Positions 26,284 to 37,798 of a stretch of 64,000 nucleotides of DNA are shown here, one piece after another; position 1 is the stretch's first letter, and every line of letters begins with the position of its first letter. Under the pieces are notes generated by a model that saw only the letters and a program-made list of their open reading frames with translations, had not been told where the DNA came from and searched no databases. Position numbers and translations under genes: made by a program. The stretch comes from Taxillus chinensis (lineage: Eukaryota; Streptophyta; Magnoliopsida; Santalales; Loranthaceae), in NCBI GenBank assembly GCA_023512835.1, contig CM042090.1:23402148-23466147 (forward strand), in the 5' to 3' direction.

Positions 26284-27970
26284 ACTGGTGACTGGTGAGT
26301 TAGGAGATGGAGCAACGTCTTGTTTATTTTGCTGCTTTCCTAGCACGCACAACCAACATTATAGCTACTTGCTAGTAGGCTTTCTTACCTCAGTGCTCGA
26401 CCTTGTATATGGTTATGTTGCTGCGATTATGAAAATACAATTTTGTGTACAACAACTCTTTGAGTTACTGTTAGTCAGGCCCAAAATGCTTATCTGATGT
26501 CAATCTAAGAGTTGCTTTGATTTTTTCTGGAAACAAAAAAAATGTTTATAAGTCAATTTTTTTTTTTTTGAAGTGTTTGATAACCTATTTATGAGTTATG
26601 ATTTATATTTATTTGTATAAGTTAAAAACTGCTTATAGGCTAGGAGAGTTACTCTAAGTTAGTTTTTAATTGAGCAAAAGTGTTTTTTTTTTAAATTATT
26701 ATAAATTTAAGATTTATATTTTTATTAGTCATTTTATTAGAATATAAGTTATGCGCACATTAATATTCAAATATTTTTTATTTATAAAAACTTGTTTGTT
26801 TTTTATTTTTAAAAATTGTAAGGAATTTATATGCTTTATTGAGAATGTTGAGAATAACATTTTGAGTATAAAACAATTTTATTATATTTTTAAATAAATA
26901 TTATTGCATGAGAATTCTATATCATTTGGGTCCATATCTTCTCACTTTTTAAATAGTTTGTCAATTTTTTTCCGTTATATAAAATTGTGTATGGTGCAAC
27001 ATGTTATTAGTATAAGTCATTATCTTGTGAGGCATGAGAATTCCAAAACAACATTCAATCACCATTTTCAAGGATACCCTACACCAACTAGATACTAGTC
27101 CTAAAAAAAGTTGGACATATATTAGAATTCCAAATATAAATTGATTAATATAACATTTAACTCCGGTTTATCATGGTCTCACAAGCACTTCAAAGAAGAC
27201 TCGCCAATTATTAGCACTGACTTCTTAATCCGAGTAAACAAATGTGAACATTAAGTCAAAGTCGAACACACACATCACATTTTGAGTCCTCTGTCTACTT
27301 CTATATGATGTTCTATCTATTAAAGAAATGTAAATTTTCTCTATAAAAGAATATAGTGAGGATAGATAAAATAAAATTTATACTTTCAAAACACAATAAT
27401 CAAAGTCTCTTTACCCATGCCATCCTTCGAGCTTAGTTCATGCCGATAAACATCTCTCTGCAAGTGGAATTGGTAAAAATTTTCAACCCTTTCATAAAAA
27501 TGTTATCATGCAAGTGGCCGATCTGTTGAAGGATGGTCATACATCTTAAAATTGAAAAGTCATTTGTCTAAGTAATCCAATTAGTAGCTTCAACACTATG
27601 GGAAGTGGTGCCAGTGGGATGTTAAAGCATTTGGTTTGAAATGAGTGACATGTAAAAAATGGAGATGTGACACTAATAGGGTTTCTTCCTCTTAAAAATA
27701 AAATTTCCAAAGTTCATTTAACATCCTCATTCTAGATTCTCAGATACATCTCCAGGTGCTGTTTTCATCATCATAAATTTAACGCACGCTAACAGCCAGT
27801 TTTTGCATGAATGACATGGTAAAATTAAATGCTCAATTGAAAAAAGAATGAAAAAAACTGTACTGGCGAGACATTATAATCATAATAATTAATAATAAGC
27901 AATTGCTGGTAAACAGATAAGGATCGTATATGTTTACTCCAGATGGTAAATGCCCACAATAAACGCATAA
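26284..27970. other. Spacer downstream of RNASEH2C with a MITE-like repeat
   Basis: The 3' untranslated region of RNASEH2C should lie just after 26283. Between about 26515 and 26900 there is AT-rich sequence with motifs such as TGTTTATAAGTCAATTTT and CATAAGTTAAAAACTG. These are shared in style with sequence at about 50440-50850 in the LCAT4 gene, so it may be a degraded hAT-type MITE. No clear termini or target duplication could be fixed. Confidence 0.4.
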
Positions 27971-28060
27971 TTAATCAAACCGGAAGCTACCAGCAGGCAA
28001 ACTCTTGTGGACATAGAAAATAACAACATACATTAAGCCAACAATAACAAGGAAAGACAT
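27971..28060 (-). CDS. Candidate 29-residue small membrane peptide ORF (unproven)
   Basis: The ORF starts MSFLVIVGLMYVVIFYVHKS and ends GSFRFD. It has a hydrophobic N-terminal stretch long enough to span a membrane, followed by a short polar tail. A run of about 400 bases upstream on the same strand (28100-28560) is noticeably less AT-rich than its surroundings, as expected of a transcribed leader or first exon. I do not recognise the peptide. A chance ORF remains quite possible. Confidence 0.25.
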   Translation of the reverse strand: MSFLVIVGLMYVVIFYVHKSLPAGSFRFD

Positions 28061-28099
28061 GTACAACACACACACACACACCTAGAAACACCTGAACTA

Positions 28100-28607
28100 A
28101 GCAAACAATAGTTGAAAAACTTGTTTCCTTGCAAATGATTCGACCTTTTCGTCACAAAAGCTAAACCACTACAATGAAAACCAATATTCGAACTCAACAA
28201 ACACAGATTTAAAAGTTGGCGAAATCTGCTCAACAAAAGTAAGAATCAGAATCCTATTTCTTCTCCCAGCATTTCTCAAAAATTGATAGAACACGCATCT
28301 ATAGGGTAGGCGATAGCTTTTAAAGCTTGGATCATGGATGAAGAAATCGAAGAAAGCAGCGACCTGGAGTGAAGAAAGGGCCTGGGAATCCAGCCAGAGA
28401 GCGAAACAGCTGCGCGTCCACAGGCCTTTAATTGTTAGCGTCACTGTGCAGAGCCGAATAGCCAATCTGGAGATAGGGTTGGAAAGTTGTCCCCAGACAA
28501 AACGGGGAAGCCAAGGCTCATATGGAGGAGCAGCCCACAATTGCCGCAAGGCTTCTTTAATCTTCTACAGATTTCTTCCTTGCTTGCCTTTCAAACATGC
28601 TAATACC
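28100..28607. other. Moderate-GC block of unknown nature
   Basis: This block is richer in GC than the flanking DNA and carries open frames on both strands (for example 28169-28549 minus, 126 codons). None resembles a protein family. It could be a 5' exon or a non-coding transcript belonging with the small ORF at 27971-28060. Confidence 0.3.
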
Positions 28608-28647
28608 TACACACACACACACACACTCTCTCTCTCTCTCTCTCTCT
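28608..28647. repeat. (AC)n(TC)n compound microsatellite
   Basis: About 19 bp of AC repeat pass directly into about 21 bp of TC repeat. Confidence 0.95.
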
Positions 28648-29849
28648 GGTACATCCCTAATTAATGGCTTATTTGATCATCAATTTTCTCATTTTTTTCA
28701 TGTTAAACGGAAAATTCTGGCTTATAAGCCAGGCCATAAAATGTGACTCCGTTTAAACAGACCTAAATTTAATGATTTGCGGTTCATGAGCTACACTTAA
28801 TAGTATTTTTTGCAAAATAGACTCAGACCTCCTTTAAATACAAATATTGTCAAACCATTAAACTACATTAAGTATATTTCAGTAATTAATATATATTAAT
28901 AATAAAATAATAATAATTATTATTATTAATTACCTAGCTTGCGAGCCAACTTAGCCTACATGCAGATTCAGTCGGACCAGAAATTTCTAATCAGTTTAAA
29001 AGTGAATCCATTTAAGCTCAAATGGGCCAATCAGTTTAACACCCCTTCAATGCCAAAGCAATTCCTCTTCCATTCCTTAGTAATCACATAGTTGTGCGTT
29101 TTGCTTTCCTCATCAGTAATGTACAAAGTCCCCAAATATATATCATTTTCTGCTATGCCATTCTTACTTTTCACTTGGTATCCTATCTCGCTAAATGCCG
29201 GGTCTTCATCACAGAGTTGAGTGACTAAAGCTAATAAAGTTGTATTTTAATCCTAATCCTTTAATGTGTAATACTTATTTCAATGCAAATTTGTTTCCTT
29301 TCCAAATTCTATCTTAATTTCTCCTCTTCTGCTCTATTATATATATTCCGTCACACGATTGTTGGTACACAATATACGATGCATGTTACAGCTAGCTGGA
29401 AATTAATCCGCGTAATACAATGGTACAACTATTTTATTCTGTGTATACAATATATCTGTAGAATCAAAAATATTTGTGACGGTTCTAAGTTTCATAGAAT
29501 CGAATAATATGCACTTTTTATAAAGGGTTACAACTATTTTATTCTGTGTATCACACTAGCCGTCTATTCTACTGGTATTGTGCATTCGTTTTAGACGGCA
29601 GTGTGAATCAACGCTTAAATGCCTGGCTACATGCAAAAATATATTCTCTGCCATCTCCATGACGCTTTGGTGACATTAATTTGCTTGCTTGGATTCCACT
29701 TCTCTTTTGAATTCCAAATAAACTGCGCAGACCTTCTTCTTCTTCTTCTGTTTTTTTTTTTTAAATTATTCCTTGAGTACTGACCTTTTATATTCTGAAA
29801 ACAACCCCACTAAAATTCTTCCCTCTCCTATTCTCTCATCATCTCCAAA

Positions 29850-29883
<34 letters not shown>

Positions 29884-30002
29884 GATCATTTATTAGTTGT
29901 TATCACTGAGCTAACATTTCTCTGACATTCATCATCATCCTTCAGATTAATTTGAAGACCACAAACATTTTTCTCATCTTCCCAATCCTTCAGATACTAG
30001 AA
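28648..30002. other. Spacer upstream of the first PP2 gene
   Basis: AT-rich and gene-free. It includes a (GT)11(AT)n compound microsatellite at 29851-29883, about 120 bases before the PP2 start codon. The promoter should lie here, but I cannot place a TATA box with confidence. Confidence 0.5.
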
Positions 30003-30313
30003 ATGTCTCGATCTCGTCATCAAGACGCAAACCCTGCTGCCATCAGCACAGATCTGGTAATTTTAATTTATATATTAGTACGTAGTTTCTATATATAATT
30101 AATGATGGATAAACTAAACAAATAAAGGGTTAATGGGTTCCTTTACTGCTTGAGTTTTTCTCACACGCCCACTTTATATTCTTGTCTTCTTCTTCTTTTC
30201 TCTATCATATCGTGGGACAAATCCAAAATAATAAATACTTCAATTAATTTTATATATGAAATTTTACAGGCATACTATAAATACATATATATATTATATA
30301 ATTTGTTTTGGGA

Positions 30314-30370
<57 letters not shown>

Positions 30371-31437
30371 GAAGGCAGTTAACTTCCCATTCAATAGGAA
30401 TGATCATCACTTGGTTCGTTAATTAATTCGCATTATGTGTAAATGCATGCATACAGAATTCGCATAGAAGAAGAATGCAAATTAGTGATTCTTATATGTA
30501 TTTTTTTGCATTTAGTTTAAAAAGGCATTGATTGTGCGCACGTACGGCATTAGAAATTTTCATTCAAATATTCTAAAATATTCACCGATATATATGATAT
30601 ATATTAATTAATTAATTAATTAATAAGATATATATGGCGGTGGCGTTTCAATATTACAGGCGGCGGGGACGACAAGATATATATTTAAACCCAAGGCATT
30701 GGAAATCATCTGGGGCAAAGACAATCGCTTTTGGAGAATTGAAAAGTACGTAAGTGTCATCGATAGGCATCAATGCATCGATCGATCCCATGCATGTGCT
30801 TGCTTGCTATCGTATATAAATTTTTATTTTCGAGATCTTTAATAGAAAGTCAATATTAATTAAATTCTATAATTTGATTTTAAATAGACATTTTTCTTTA
30901 AAGCTCGCTCGATGCATAAATATACCATATTTTTAGAAGTATAATTACACAGGCTAGCTCGGGGGCAATGTATACATCTGTCCTTAATTAATTTTTAAAA
31001 GTTAATTTGTATGTGTTGACGATATATAATATTGTATATTATATATATATATATGTGTGTGTGCATGGAAATGCATATATAGTGACGTAGCGGAGCTTAT
31101 ACAAGTGTACTGGCTTGAAGTGACGGGGTTGATGAAGGTGGTGAGTAGTGGAAGGTGGGAGGTGACGTTCGCGGTGTCGTTCAACCCAGACGCGTTTGGG
31201 TGGAAGGGAACCACGGTGCGGATGATGACTAAGGTGGGTGAGCATGGGGATTACAAGGAGACGAAGATACAAGTGACGACGGAGTATGGAAGAAAAGTAC
31301 AACATTGGTGTACTGAAATTGAAGTCACCGCTGACCAACCGGATCGTACCATCTACTTCGGGCTGTATGAGATTTGGAGTGGCAAGTGGAAGGGCGGCCT
31401 CAAGATTCATCACGCCTCCCTCCACAAAAAAGCGTGA
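30003..31437 (+). CDS. Phloem protein 2-like lectin (PP2-A9-like), 3 exons
   Basis: Exons 30003-30056, 30660-30745 and 31083-31437 give 164 residues. The PP2 (Nictaba-related) lectin domain fills almost the whole protein: FKPKALEIIWGKDNRFWRIE (about 27-46), VAELIQVYWLEVTG (about 49-62), a central WEVTFAVSFNPDAFGW strand region, and the C-terminal IYFGLYEIWSGKWKGGLKIH. PP2 lectins bind chitin-type or N-glycan sugars. They occur in sieve elements or, for short forms without an extra N-terminal domain, in other cells. No signal peptide is visible, so a cytosolic location is inferred. For exon 2 I chose the GTACGT donor at 30746 rather than GTAAGT four bases later, because only the first keeps the frame into exon 3. 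Its nearest relative in the window is at 37799-38729. Confidence 0.9.
30316..30366. repeat. (AT)n microsatellite in PP2 intron 1
   Basis: A pure AT run of about 50 bp inside the first intron of the PP2-A9-like gene. Confidence 0.95.
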
Positions 31438-32360
31438 TCGATCATCAATCCACGAGGATCCATCCACGTATGCAATTTGGGGTTGTTGTTGTTGTTTTTC
31501 CGAAGTAATTTTAAATTTTTGAAATAATGGTTGGTGTACCACGTGTGCATGTGTAAAGTGCAAACACGGATGAATAAGTGGCAGGTCATCTGCTCCTCAA
31601 CCCACATTTATAATCTTGCGTGCGTGCGTGCGTGTCATAAATTCTACAAATTTGATTACCGGAATCTGTTGCCCCTACATTCAAAGTTTTTTTTCTTATG
31701 AAATATCTACAATAACTTAATTTTATTCATAATATTTAAATTTTTAATTATATATATATAATGGAGGTTGTAAGGCAATCTAATCTTTAATTTGAATGGT
31801 CAGAACAAAGTTAAGATTATACGTTCATTTAATCATAACAATAGATTCAACGTAGCGAGAATTACGGTTAAATAAAAATCTAATATAAACCGTTAATCAT
31901 AACATTTGATGGTTCAAATTAAAATTCTTACGATAAAGTTAACTCACGTTCTTATGTTATTCTTGTCTTGATGATGTAGGTATTGAGTGCCACTACATTT
32001 ACATTTAATTTAATTATTTCTTTTTAATCATGTAAACATTTTATCAAATCTTTTTATGCCACACACACTCACTAATATTTATAATTACATATAAAATTTT
32101 AAAAGTATTTTTTTTAAAAAAATCATCTTTAATACATTTTAAATAGAATAATCGATTAATAATATTTTAGAATACTATATATTTAAAAATAATTTTTAAA
32201 TATTAAATTTATGTTAAAATAATCGAAACATTTAAATTTATGTTCCAATATATATATATTAAAAAGCACCAATCACATGTAACACAAATCAAAAAGGCCA
32301 AATTTAAGAATCATCGAATAACACAAGGAAAAGGAAAGGAGCCAAAATTGGAATCACATA
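31438..32360. other. Spacer between the first PP2 gene and the copia element
   Basis: It holds the PP2 3' untranslated region and a (TGCG)n run at about 31618-31633. At about 31755-31955 imperfect inverted segments (TAATTTGAATGGTCAGAAC against GTTCAAATTAAAATTC) may be a decayed MITE. No gene was seen. Confidence 0.45.
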
Positions 32361-32576
32361 TGAAAGAAATCAATAATCGTTTATTCTAACAATTGTTTTT
32401 GATGTTGGAGGAGAACCCTCCATTCTTATACAAGAATTCTCTACATTCTAGGAAAGGAAAACTATTCTAGGTATGTCATAATTACGTAATTACACCACAA
32501 TTATTCGGCTATTTAGAGATTTGGTTGGATAGTTATGACCGAGAATTCTTTCCCTCACGGAGTTCTTTCCTTAACA
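32361..32576 (-). repeat. 3' LTR of the copia element
   Basis: 216 bp, aligning end to end with the 5' LTR but with about eleven single-base deletions and one insertion relative to it, plus a few substitutions. Ends TG...CA on the element's strand. Confidence 0.95.
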
Positions 32577-32586
32577 CTCCTCAAGT
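32577..32586 (-). other. Polypurine tract of the copia element
   Basis: On the minus strand ACTTGAGGAG lies directly before the 3' LTR, the position where plus-strand DNA synthesis is primed in LTR elements. The purine run is short and imperfect. Confidence 0.6.
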
Positions 32587-34419
32587 TGGATAGTATGTTT
32601 CTGACACCCAACTGGAAAGAAAATAAGTAAATTGTTTCGTGACGAGAGGTGAGTGAACACGTCGGCAACTTGTGGATGGTGTTTGAACATGATGTGTTGT
32701 CGAAAACTACCCACGTTTCACCTTTCTCGTACAACATGACAATCATCTCCAGTGCCGTCCGTTCATGGAACACCGGATTGATGCTATATGGATTGTTGCT
32801 TTATTATCACAAAAACATCCTTGTTGGAGAATTGTGAGGCACATAAGGTCATGAAGAAGGCTAGTCAACCAAGTCACCTCATAACACGCAGCCGCCATAG
32901 ACCGAGATTAGTGTTGCAGCCTCAGAAACGGTATATTGTTTCTTCGTTCGCCATGAGACCGTGCTCCTCCAAATAAATAACAACCTCGTTACTGATAAGT
33001 CGTGTATCTGGGACAACGCGCTCATAAAAATCACAATAAACGGTGAGTTTTATCTCCTGTGGGCCCCGGTAAATAACACCTTGGCTGGAGTGCCTTCCGG
33101 GTATCAGATTACCATGCGGCACGCTTCGAGGTGTGGCGTGCGTGGTTGGTCCAATATATTGACTAGGGCATACACCACATACGTCGAAATCAGGCCTTGT
33201 GATAGTTAAGTATATCAAACGCCCGATAAGTCTTACATGCTATATTTGGATCTTTGTTGCTCTCCTTGCTTCTTGAGTTGTATGTTAGACTCGAAGGGCA
33301 CACGTGCGGGTTTGGAACGAGAGAGCTTGACATCTTCCAGTATCTCTAATGCATATTTCGTTGTGACAAGACAATTCCCTAGTCTTGGAGCGGGCTACCC
33401 TCCCCATACGAAAATATTTGAATAACCCCAAGTCAACGAGTTTGAAGTGACTTACGAGGAACCTATGGTTACGATGATGGCATCCAAATCATTGCATGCC
33501 GGCGATTACATCATCAACATAAACGAGTAATATGACAGAGTACCTCCTTGACGTTTCACGAGCAAGGAATAATCGGACCAGGATTATTTGAAACCTCCTT
33601 TCTCCAATGCGAGTGGACAATTTCAAAAACCGCTATGCAGGCTTGTTTGAGGCAGTATAAAGACTTGCGAAGCTTGCGGACTCGTGTCTCCCCACCGGCC
33701 GAAGCACGGTGGGAAGATCCATGTAAACATCCTCGGACAGAGTCCCACCATGAAGAGACGCATTATGGACATCAAGTTGGTGAAGGTGCCATCCCACGCT
33801 GGGCGACGAGGCGGAGGAGGAGAGGCGGACCGTTGTCAATTTGGCAGCAGGGGCGAAGGTCTCGCGGTGTCCAGGGCGGCAACTTGGCGGTAGCCCTTGG
33901 CAACAGCGGGACGTAATAGTTTCGACGGGTAGTCACGCCCCCCTTGAGTTTAACTTTGTAAACCATTTTTTTGCCCCTGTGCCGTCTTGCCAGTGAGGAA
34001 GAGCTTGGAGAGTCCAAGTATGGTTGGTTTGAAGAAACACAGACACTGCGTTCATGGCATTGACCCGAGGGGCTGGATCCGGGCGAGCTTCATGATGGGA
34101 CGGGGCTCCTTGACGACGGTTAAATTGTGAAGAAAGCACAATAGGAAGGGTGGAGACAAGTAGAACTAAGTACCTGGGGAGAGGGGTGCGCGGTGATCTT
34201 AGCGAGAGACCACGGCGTTCGGAGAAGCCGACGGGGGCGAGGCGAGCGCCCCGTCGTGCCCGGCGCGATAGACGTCGAGGCCACGGCTGGGACGGCGCAC
34301 GCGGAAAGCCCGGCGCGAGAGGGCGAGGAGTCGGTTCCAACGAGAGTGTCCGTCGGAGGGGGTGGTGCGGGCGGAGGGTGCGGCGCGGTGATCGCGGGAG
34401 AGGGCGCGAGCGGAAAGCG
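32587..34419 (-). pseudogene. Decayed copia reverse transcriptase / RNase H region
   Basis: Pieces of the copia RT and RNase H domains are recognisable but scattered over different frames. They are the TNHTWTLQ and KMVYKVKLKGG region (about 34.05-33.9 kb), LDVHNASLHGG with EDVYMDLP (about 33.8-33.7 kb), the IYLTITRPDF connection segment (about 33.2 kb) and VFHERT near the RNase H end (about 32.77 kb). The catalytic RT motif is not found intact. The 34.15-34.65 kb stretch is unusually GC-rich; in the integrase frame it encodes a Pro/Ser-rich linker. Frequent single-base indels explain the frame changes. Confidence 0.85.
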
Positions 34420-36225
34420 TCAGCGATGGGCGAGAGGAAGCGGGAGGAAGCGAGGAAGAACGAGGGTGTGGTATGGCGCGGGCGGGAGGAAACCGGTAGC
34501 GTCGGGTGAGGGAAGTGGGGGCGTAAACGGTAGCGGGTCGGCCGGTGGCAAGAGATCGCCGGGGCGAGGGCCGGGGGAGGTGTAAGCGGGCAGGCCAGCG
34601 GAAACGGGGGGCAACCCGGTGCTGGCAGGGACGGAAGAGGAGGTAAGAGAGGGGAAAACATCTTCGTGAAAAATAACATCACGCGAAATAAACCGGCGAT
34701 GAGTGGCGAGTTCCATCACTGTGTACCCCTTTTGGCCCTGGGGATATCCCAGGAAAACACAGACCGTGGATCGAGGGTCAAATTTTCCAGGGTGGGAAGG
34801 ATGGGTGGAGGCAAAGCATTTGCAACCAAAAACACGAAGATGATCATAGTGCGGTGGTTTGTTGAATAATTTCTCAAAGGGAGTCTTCCCGTGGAGTAAC
34901 GGTGTGGGTGTACGATTAATGAGATAAGTAGCGGTGAGGATGGCATCTCCCCAATATTCAAGAGGGAGTCGAGACTGAAATAAGAGTGCGCGAGTAACAT
35001 TTTGCAAATGACGGTGTTTTCGCTCAACCACCCCATTTTGTTGAGGGGTATTAACACAACTAGTTTGATGCAAAATGCCCTTGCGAGAGTAAAACTCAGG
35101 ACAACGAAATTCAGGACCATTGTCACTGCGCACAACTTTAACACGAGTATCAAATTGGGTTTCAACAAGAAGAAGGAAGTTTTGAAGATAAGTGCGAGCT
35201 TCGGATTTTGTATGCAAGAGATAAAGCCAAGTGGAGCGAGAATGATCATCAACTATAGTTAAAAAATACTTCGCACCAGACACTGTGGGGATGCGATAAC
35301 CACCCCAAATATCAACATGAATTAAATCAAAAATAGAAATACTCGAAGATTGACTGGAGGGAAAGGAAGTTCGGGTTTGCTTAGCCAATGGGCACACAGA
35401 ACAGTGACGCGCAACATCGGGTTTATTGTGCAGAAAAGGAAAAAGAGATAACACTTTGGCTGAAGGGTGTCCAAGTCTTGCGTGCCAAGGTGGAAGTTGG
35501 GAGGCATTGACTGCATTGCATGTCCCATGCGTTGGCACGTTGAGACAGTAAAGCCCCGCTGCCTTAGCTCCCGTCCCAATCGTCTTCCCCGTTTGTAGGT
35601 CCTGTATAACACAGATAGATTTAATGAAGATCGTAGCATACGAAGTATCCAAAGCAAGCTTCATAACAGAAATCAGATTCAAGGAGAATGTAGGAACGCA
35701 TAGCACACTGTGCAACTGAAAATCCTCTGTAAAACACACGGTACCGACGTGTGTCACAGGTAATGTGACACCATTAGGCAAGCGAACCCTCTGATTGGTC
35801 ACCGGCCAGCATGTGGTGAAAATATTGGGGTCGTGCACAATATGATCTGTCGCACCACTATCAATGATCCAAGGTACATCCACAGACGTCTTGAGTAACG
35901 CACACATCATACCTGACATATTCGTTGCCGGATTGTCATAACCAACAACGTTGGCAGACGGGTTGCGCATCATCTCAAGCAAGTGATTGTCGTCAGAGGC
36001 ATCCCGACTCGCTTCCTTGACCTTGGATATGAAGGCTAGCATGGTGTCACAGTCCTTCGGTGTGAGTCCCAAGCCAGAGAAATCTGGATGCGTGGCGATG
36101 ACATTTGTGCGAGGTCCAAGATTGCTTCCTGCTGGTCCTGGTCCTTCTTGGCGCCTTTTGGTGCGACAATAATCAACGGAATGCCCCTTGCGATTGCAAT
36201 AACTGAGACAATGTGCGCACGACAA
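34420..36225 (-). pseudogene. Copia protease-integrase ORF
   Basis: An open frame of about 600 codons. It starts in a zinc-knuckle-like segment ([11 protein letters not shown], preceded by CLSY, so the first Cys spacing is one residue too long). The aspartic protease motif DSGATDH follows at about residue 122, then the integrase HHCC finger (WHARLGHPS ... CSVCPLAKQ, about 248-290). The integrase core has [16 protein letters not shown] and [13 protein letters not shown] supplying the D, D and E, and after these comes the GKTPFEKLF / VFGCKCFA C-terminal part. Catalytic residues look intact, but the frame is broken upstream from gag and downstream from RT, so no full polyprotein can be made. Confidence 0.93.
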
Positions 36226-37129
36226 TACTTGGTAGAATGATTAGTTTGTTTACATTTTTCACAATACCTCCCGAAGGAGTCATGCGATCCAATTTCTTGT
36301 GGAGAAACATCACCACTCTCGTTCTTACGCAACGTTTTTTGGTAGCAAAAGCCGAGGCTTCTACTACTTGTGGTGCATGCTTCTCTGCTTGTATCATGGC
36401 CTGTTTTTCGTGACGGAGCACCATAGCGTACACCATATTGAGCGGCATCATGGGCTCCACCGCTGTTATGTTGTTTCGCGTTTGCGCAAAGCTCTCATTC
36501 AGGCCAACCAAGAACTTCATGATCTTCTGTGTTTCAAGAAAATTGGAGAGAGCCTTGGAGTTTGCGCAGGTACAGACTGTGCTTAAATCACACCGACAAG
36601 GAGGAACCAAGATGAGGGATTCCCTTTCATCCCAGAGAGTCTTCAATTTCGTGTAGTAAGCTGTCACAGAAGAGGATCCTTGCTCCACCTTATGCAGTGC
36701 TTCCTCCACTTGGAACGCCGACAAGCATCGTGTCTGAGTGAAGCGCTCCTTTAACTCGTCCCAAATGTCCTTCGCATCCTTTAATCGTGATACACTCTTG
36801 TGCATCTCCTTGCTCATAGAGGCGAGCAACCAGTGCTTGACCATGGTGTTGCAACGCCTCCATTGTTGTAGTTCTTCTCCCTCTTCCGCGGGTTTCTTTT
36901 GCGTGCCATCAAGAAAGCAGGCCTTGTTTTTCACCTCTAAAGCGTCCGAGATGGCCTCCTGCCATGCTTGGTAATTATTATCTTCCAGAATTATAGGAAT
37001 CAAGACAGCACTTGTTTGATCCGAGTGATGGAGGAACAGAGGATGATAAGGATTCTTCTCCCATGGCTGAGGAAGCCGAGCTTGTGAGGAAACGACAACC
37101 TGCTGTGTGTTGTCACGTTCTCCAGCCAT
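36173..37129 (-). pseudogene. Copia gag ORF, frameshifted near its nucleocapsid end
   Basis: The frame opens with MAGERDNTQQ and carries the plant copia capsid region (NYQAWQEAISDALEVKNK, WDELKERFTQTRCLSAFQVE, VTAYYTKLKTLWDE, KFLVGLNESFAQTRNNI). Near 36330 the family sequence continues in a second frame, which encodes a good zinc knuckle ([16 protein letters not shown]-x2-C-x4-H-x4-C). Near 36225 it passes to a third frame for the protease. At least two indels are therefore needed to explain the break between gag and pol. Confidence 0.9.
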
Positions 37130-37182
37130 GAGGCAATAGTGTTGAGCGTAATTGAGTTGAAACGAAAATTACAGAATCGAAT

Positions 37183-37194
37183 GCTTTGATACCA
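37183..37194 (-). other. Primer-binding site of the copia element
   Basis: On the minus strand TGGTATCAAAGC directly follows the 5' LTR. It differs by one base from the complement of the 3' end of initiator tRNA-Met (TGGTATCAGAGC), the usual primer of plant copia elements. Confidence 0.9.
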
Positions 37195-37421
37195 TGAAAG
37201 AAATCAATAATCGTTTATTCTCTATTAATTGTTTTTGATGTTGGAGGAGAACCTCCATTCTTATACAAGTAATTCTCTACATTCTAGGAAAGGAAAAACT
37301 ATTCTAGGTATGTCTATAATTACAGTAATTACACCACAATTATTCTGGCTATTTATGAGGATTTGGTTGGATAGTTATGACTGAGGATTTCTTTCCCTCA
37401 CGGAGTTTCTTTCCATCAACA
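37195..37421 (-). repeat. 5' LTR of the copia element
   Basis: 227 bp, TG...CA on the minus strand, next to the primer-binding site. It appears to be the better preserved of the two LTRs. Confidence 0.95.
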
Positions 37422-37745
37422 ACATATATAGCACACGGCACGAAAGAGAGGCAAATCCAATACTCCATCCAAAAAGCCAAAAACCTCTTCTTTTTTTTAC
37501 ACATGAAACTAATGCCTAACAATAAAATAAAACAATGGCTGTCAAGATGCTTTCATGCCCAGCTCAACCCACAGGATGGATTGTCCCGATGGAGACCATC
37601 AAAGGCGGAAGTGGAGGATATAATGGATGGAATATATCACAAACCTAAAGTCAGCTAAATTTTTCTTCTTACTCATGCATCCAGAATATAATCATTTAGA
37701 TGGACACTCCTATAATCAACTTTGCTCCTGAAACGTTTTCCCTTG

Positions 37746-37752
37746 TATAAAT
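37746..37752 (+). promoter_or_regulatory. Candidate TATA box of the second PP2 gene
   Basis: TATAAAT lies 47 bases upstream of the start codon at 37799, a plausible spacing for a short leader. It lies 324 bases beyond the right end of the copia element, so the core promoter was probably spared by the insertion. Confidence 0.45.
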
Positions 37753-37798
37753 GGAGGACTACTGGAATTGGCATAAGACGTGAGAGAACTGTGACAAT

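Larger units (their letters stand above)
32361..37421 (-). mobile_element. Ty1/copia LTR retrotransposon, complete in outline but degenerate
   Basis: Two LTRs (32361-32576, 216 bp; 37195-37421, 227 bp) bound 4.6 kb of interior. Read on the minus strand, both LTRs start TGTT and end CTTTCA. A perfect 5-bp target duplication, ACATA, lies at 32356-32360 and 37422-37426. The domain order on the minus strand is gag, zinc knuckles, protease, integrase, then RT and RNase H, the copia arrangement. Gag and RT carry frameshifts, so the element cannot be autonomous. It sits between the two PP2-A genes. The 5' LTR (right end) is 378 bp upstream of the second PP2 start codon and, if active, would transcribe away from it. 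Confidence 0.97.

Noticed and set aside
28169..28549. 126-codon minus-strand ORF
   Set aside because: Translation resembles no family, and an overlapping plus-strand ORF is equally open; recorded only as an unexplained GC-raised block.
30150..30422. 90-codon plus-strand ORF with a Tyr-Ile repeat
   Set aside because: Created by the (AT)n microsatellite in the PP2 intron.
34150..34585. Two overlapping GC-rich plus-strand ORFs of 119-130 codons
   Set aside because: They are the antisense of the Pro/Ser-rich linker of the copia polyprotein; the Arg/Gly-rich translation is only a shadow.
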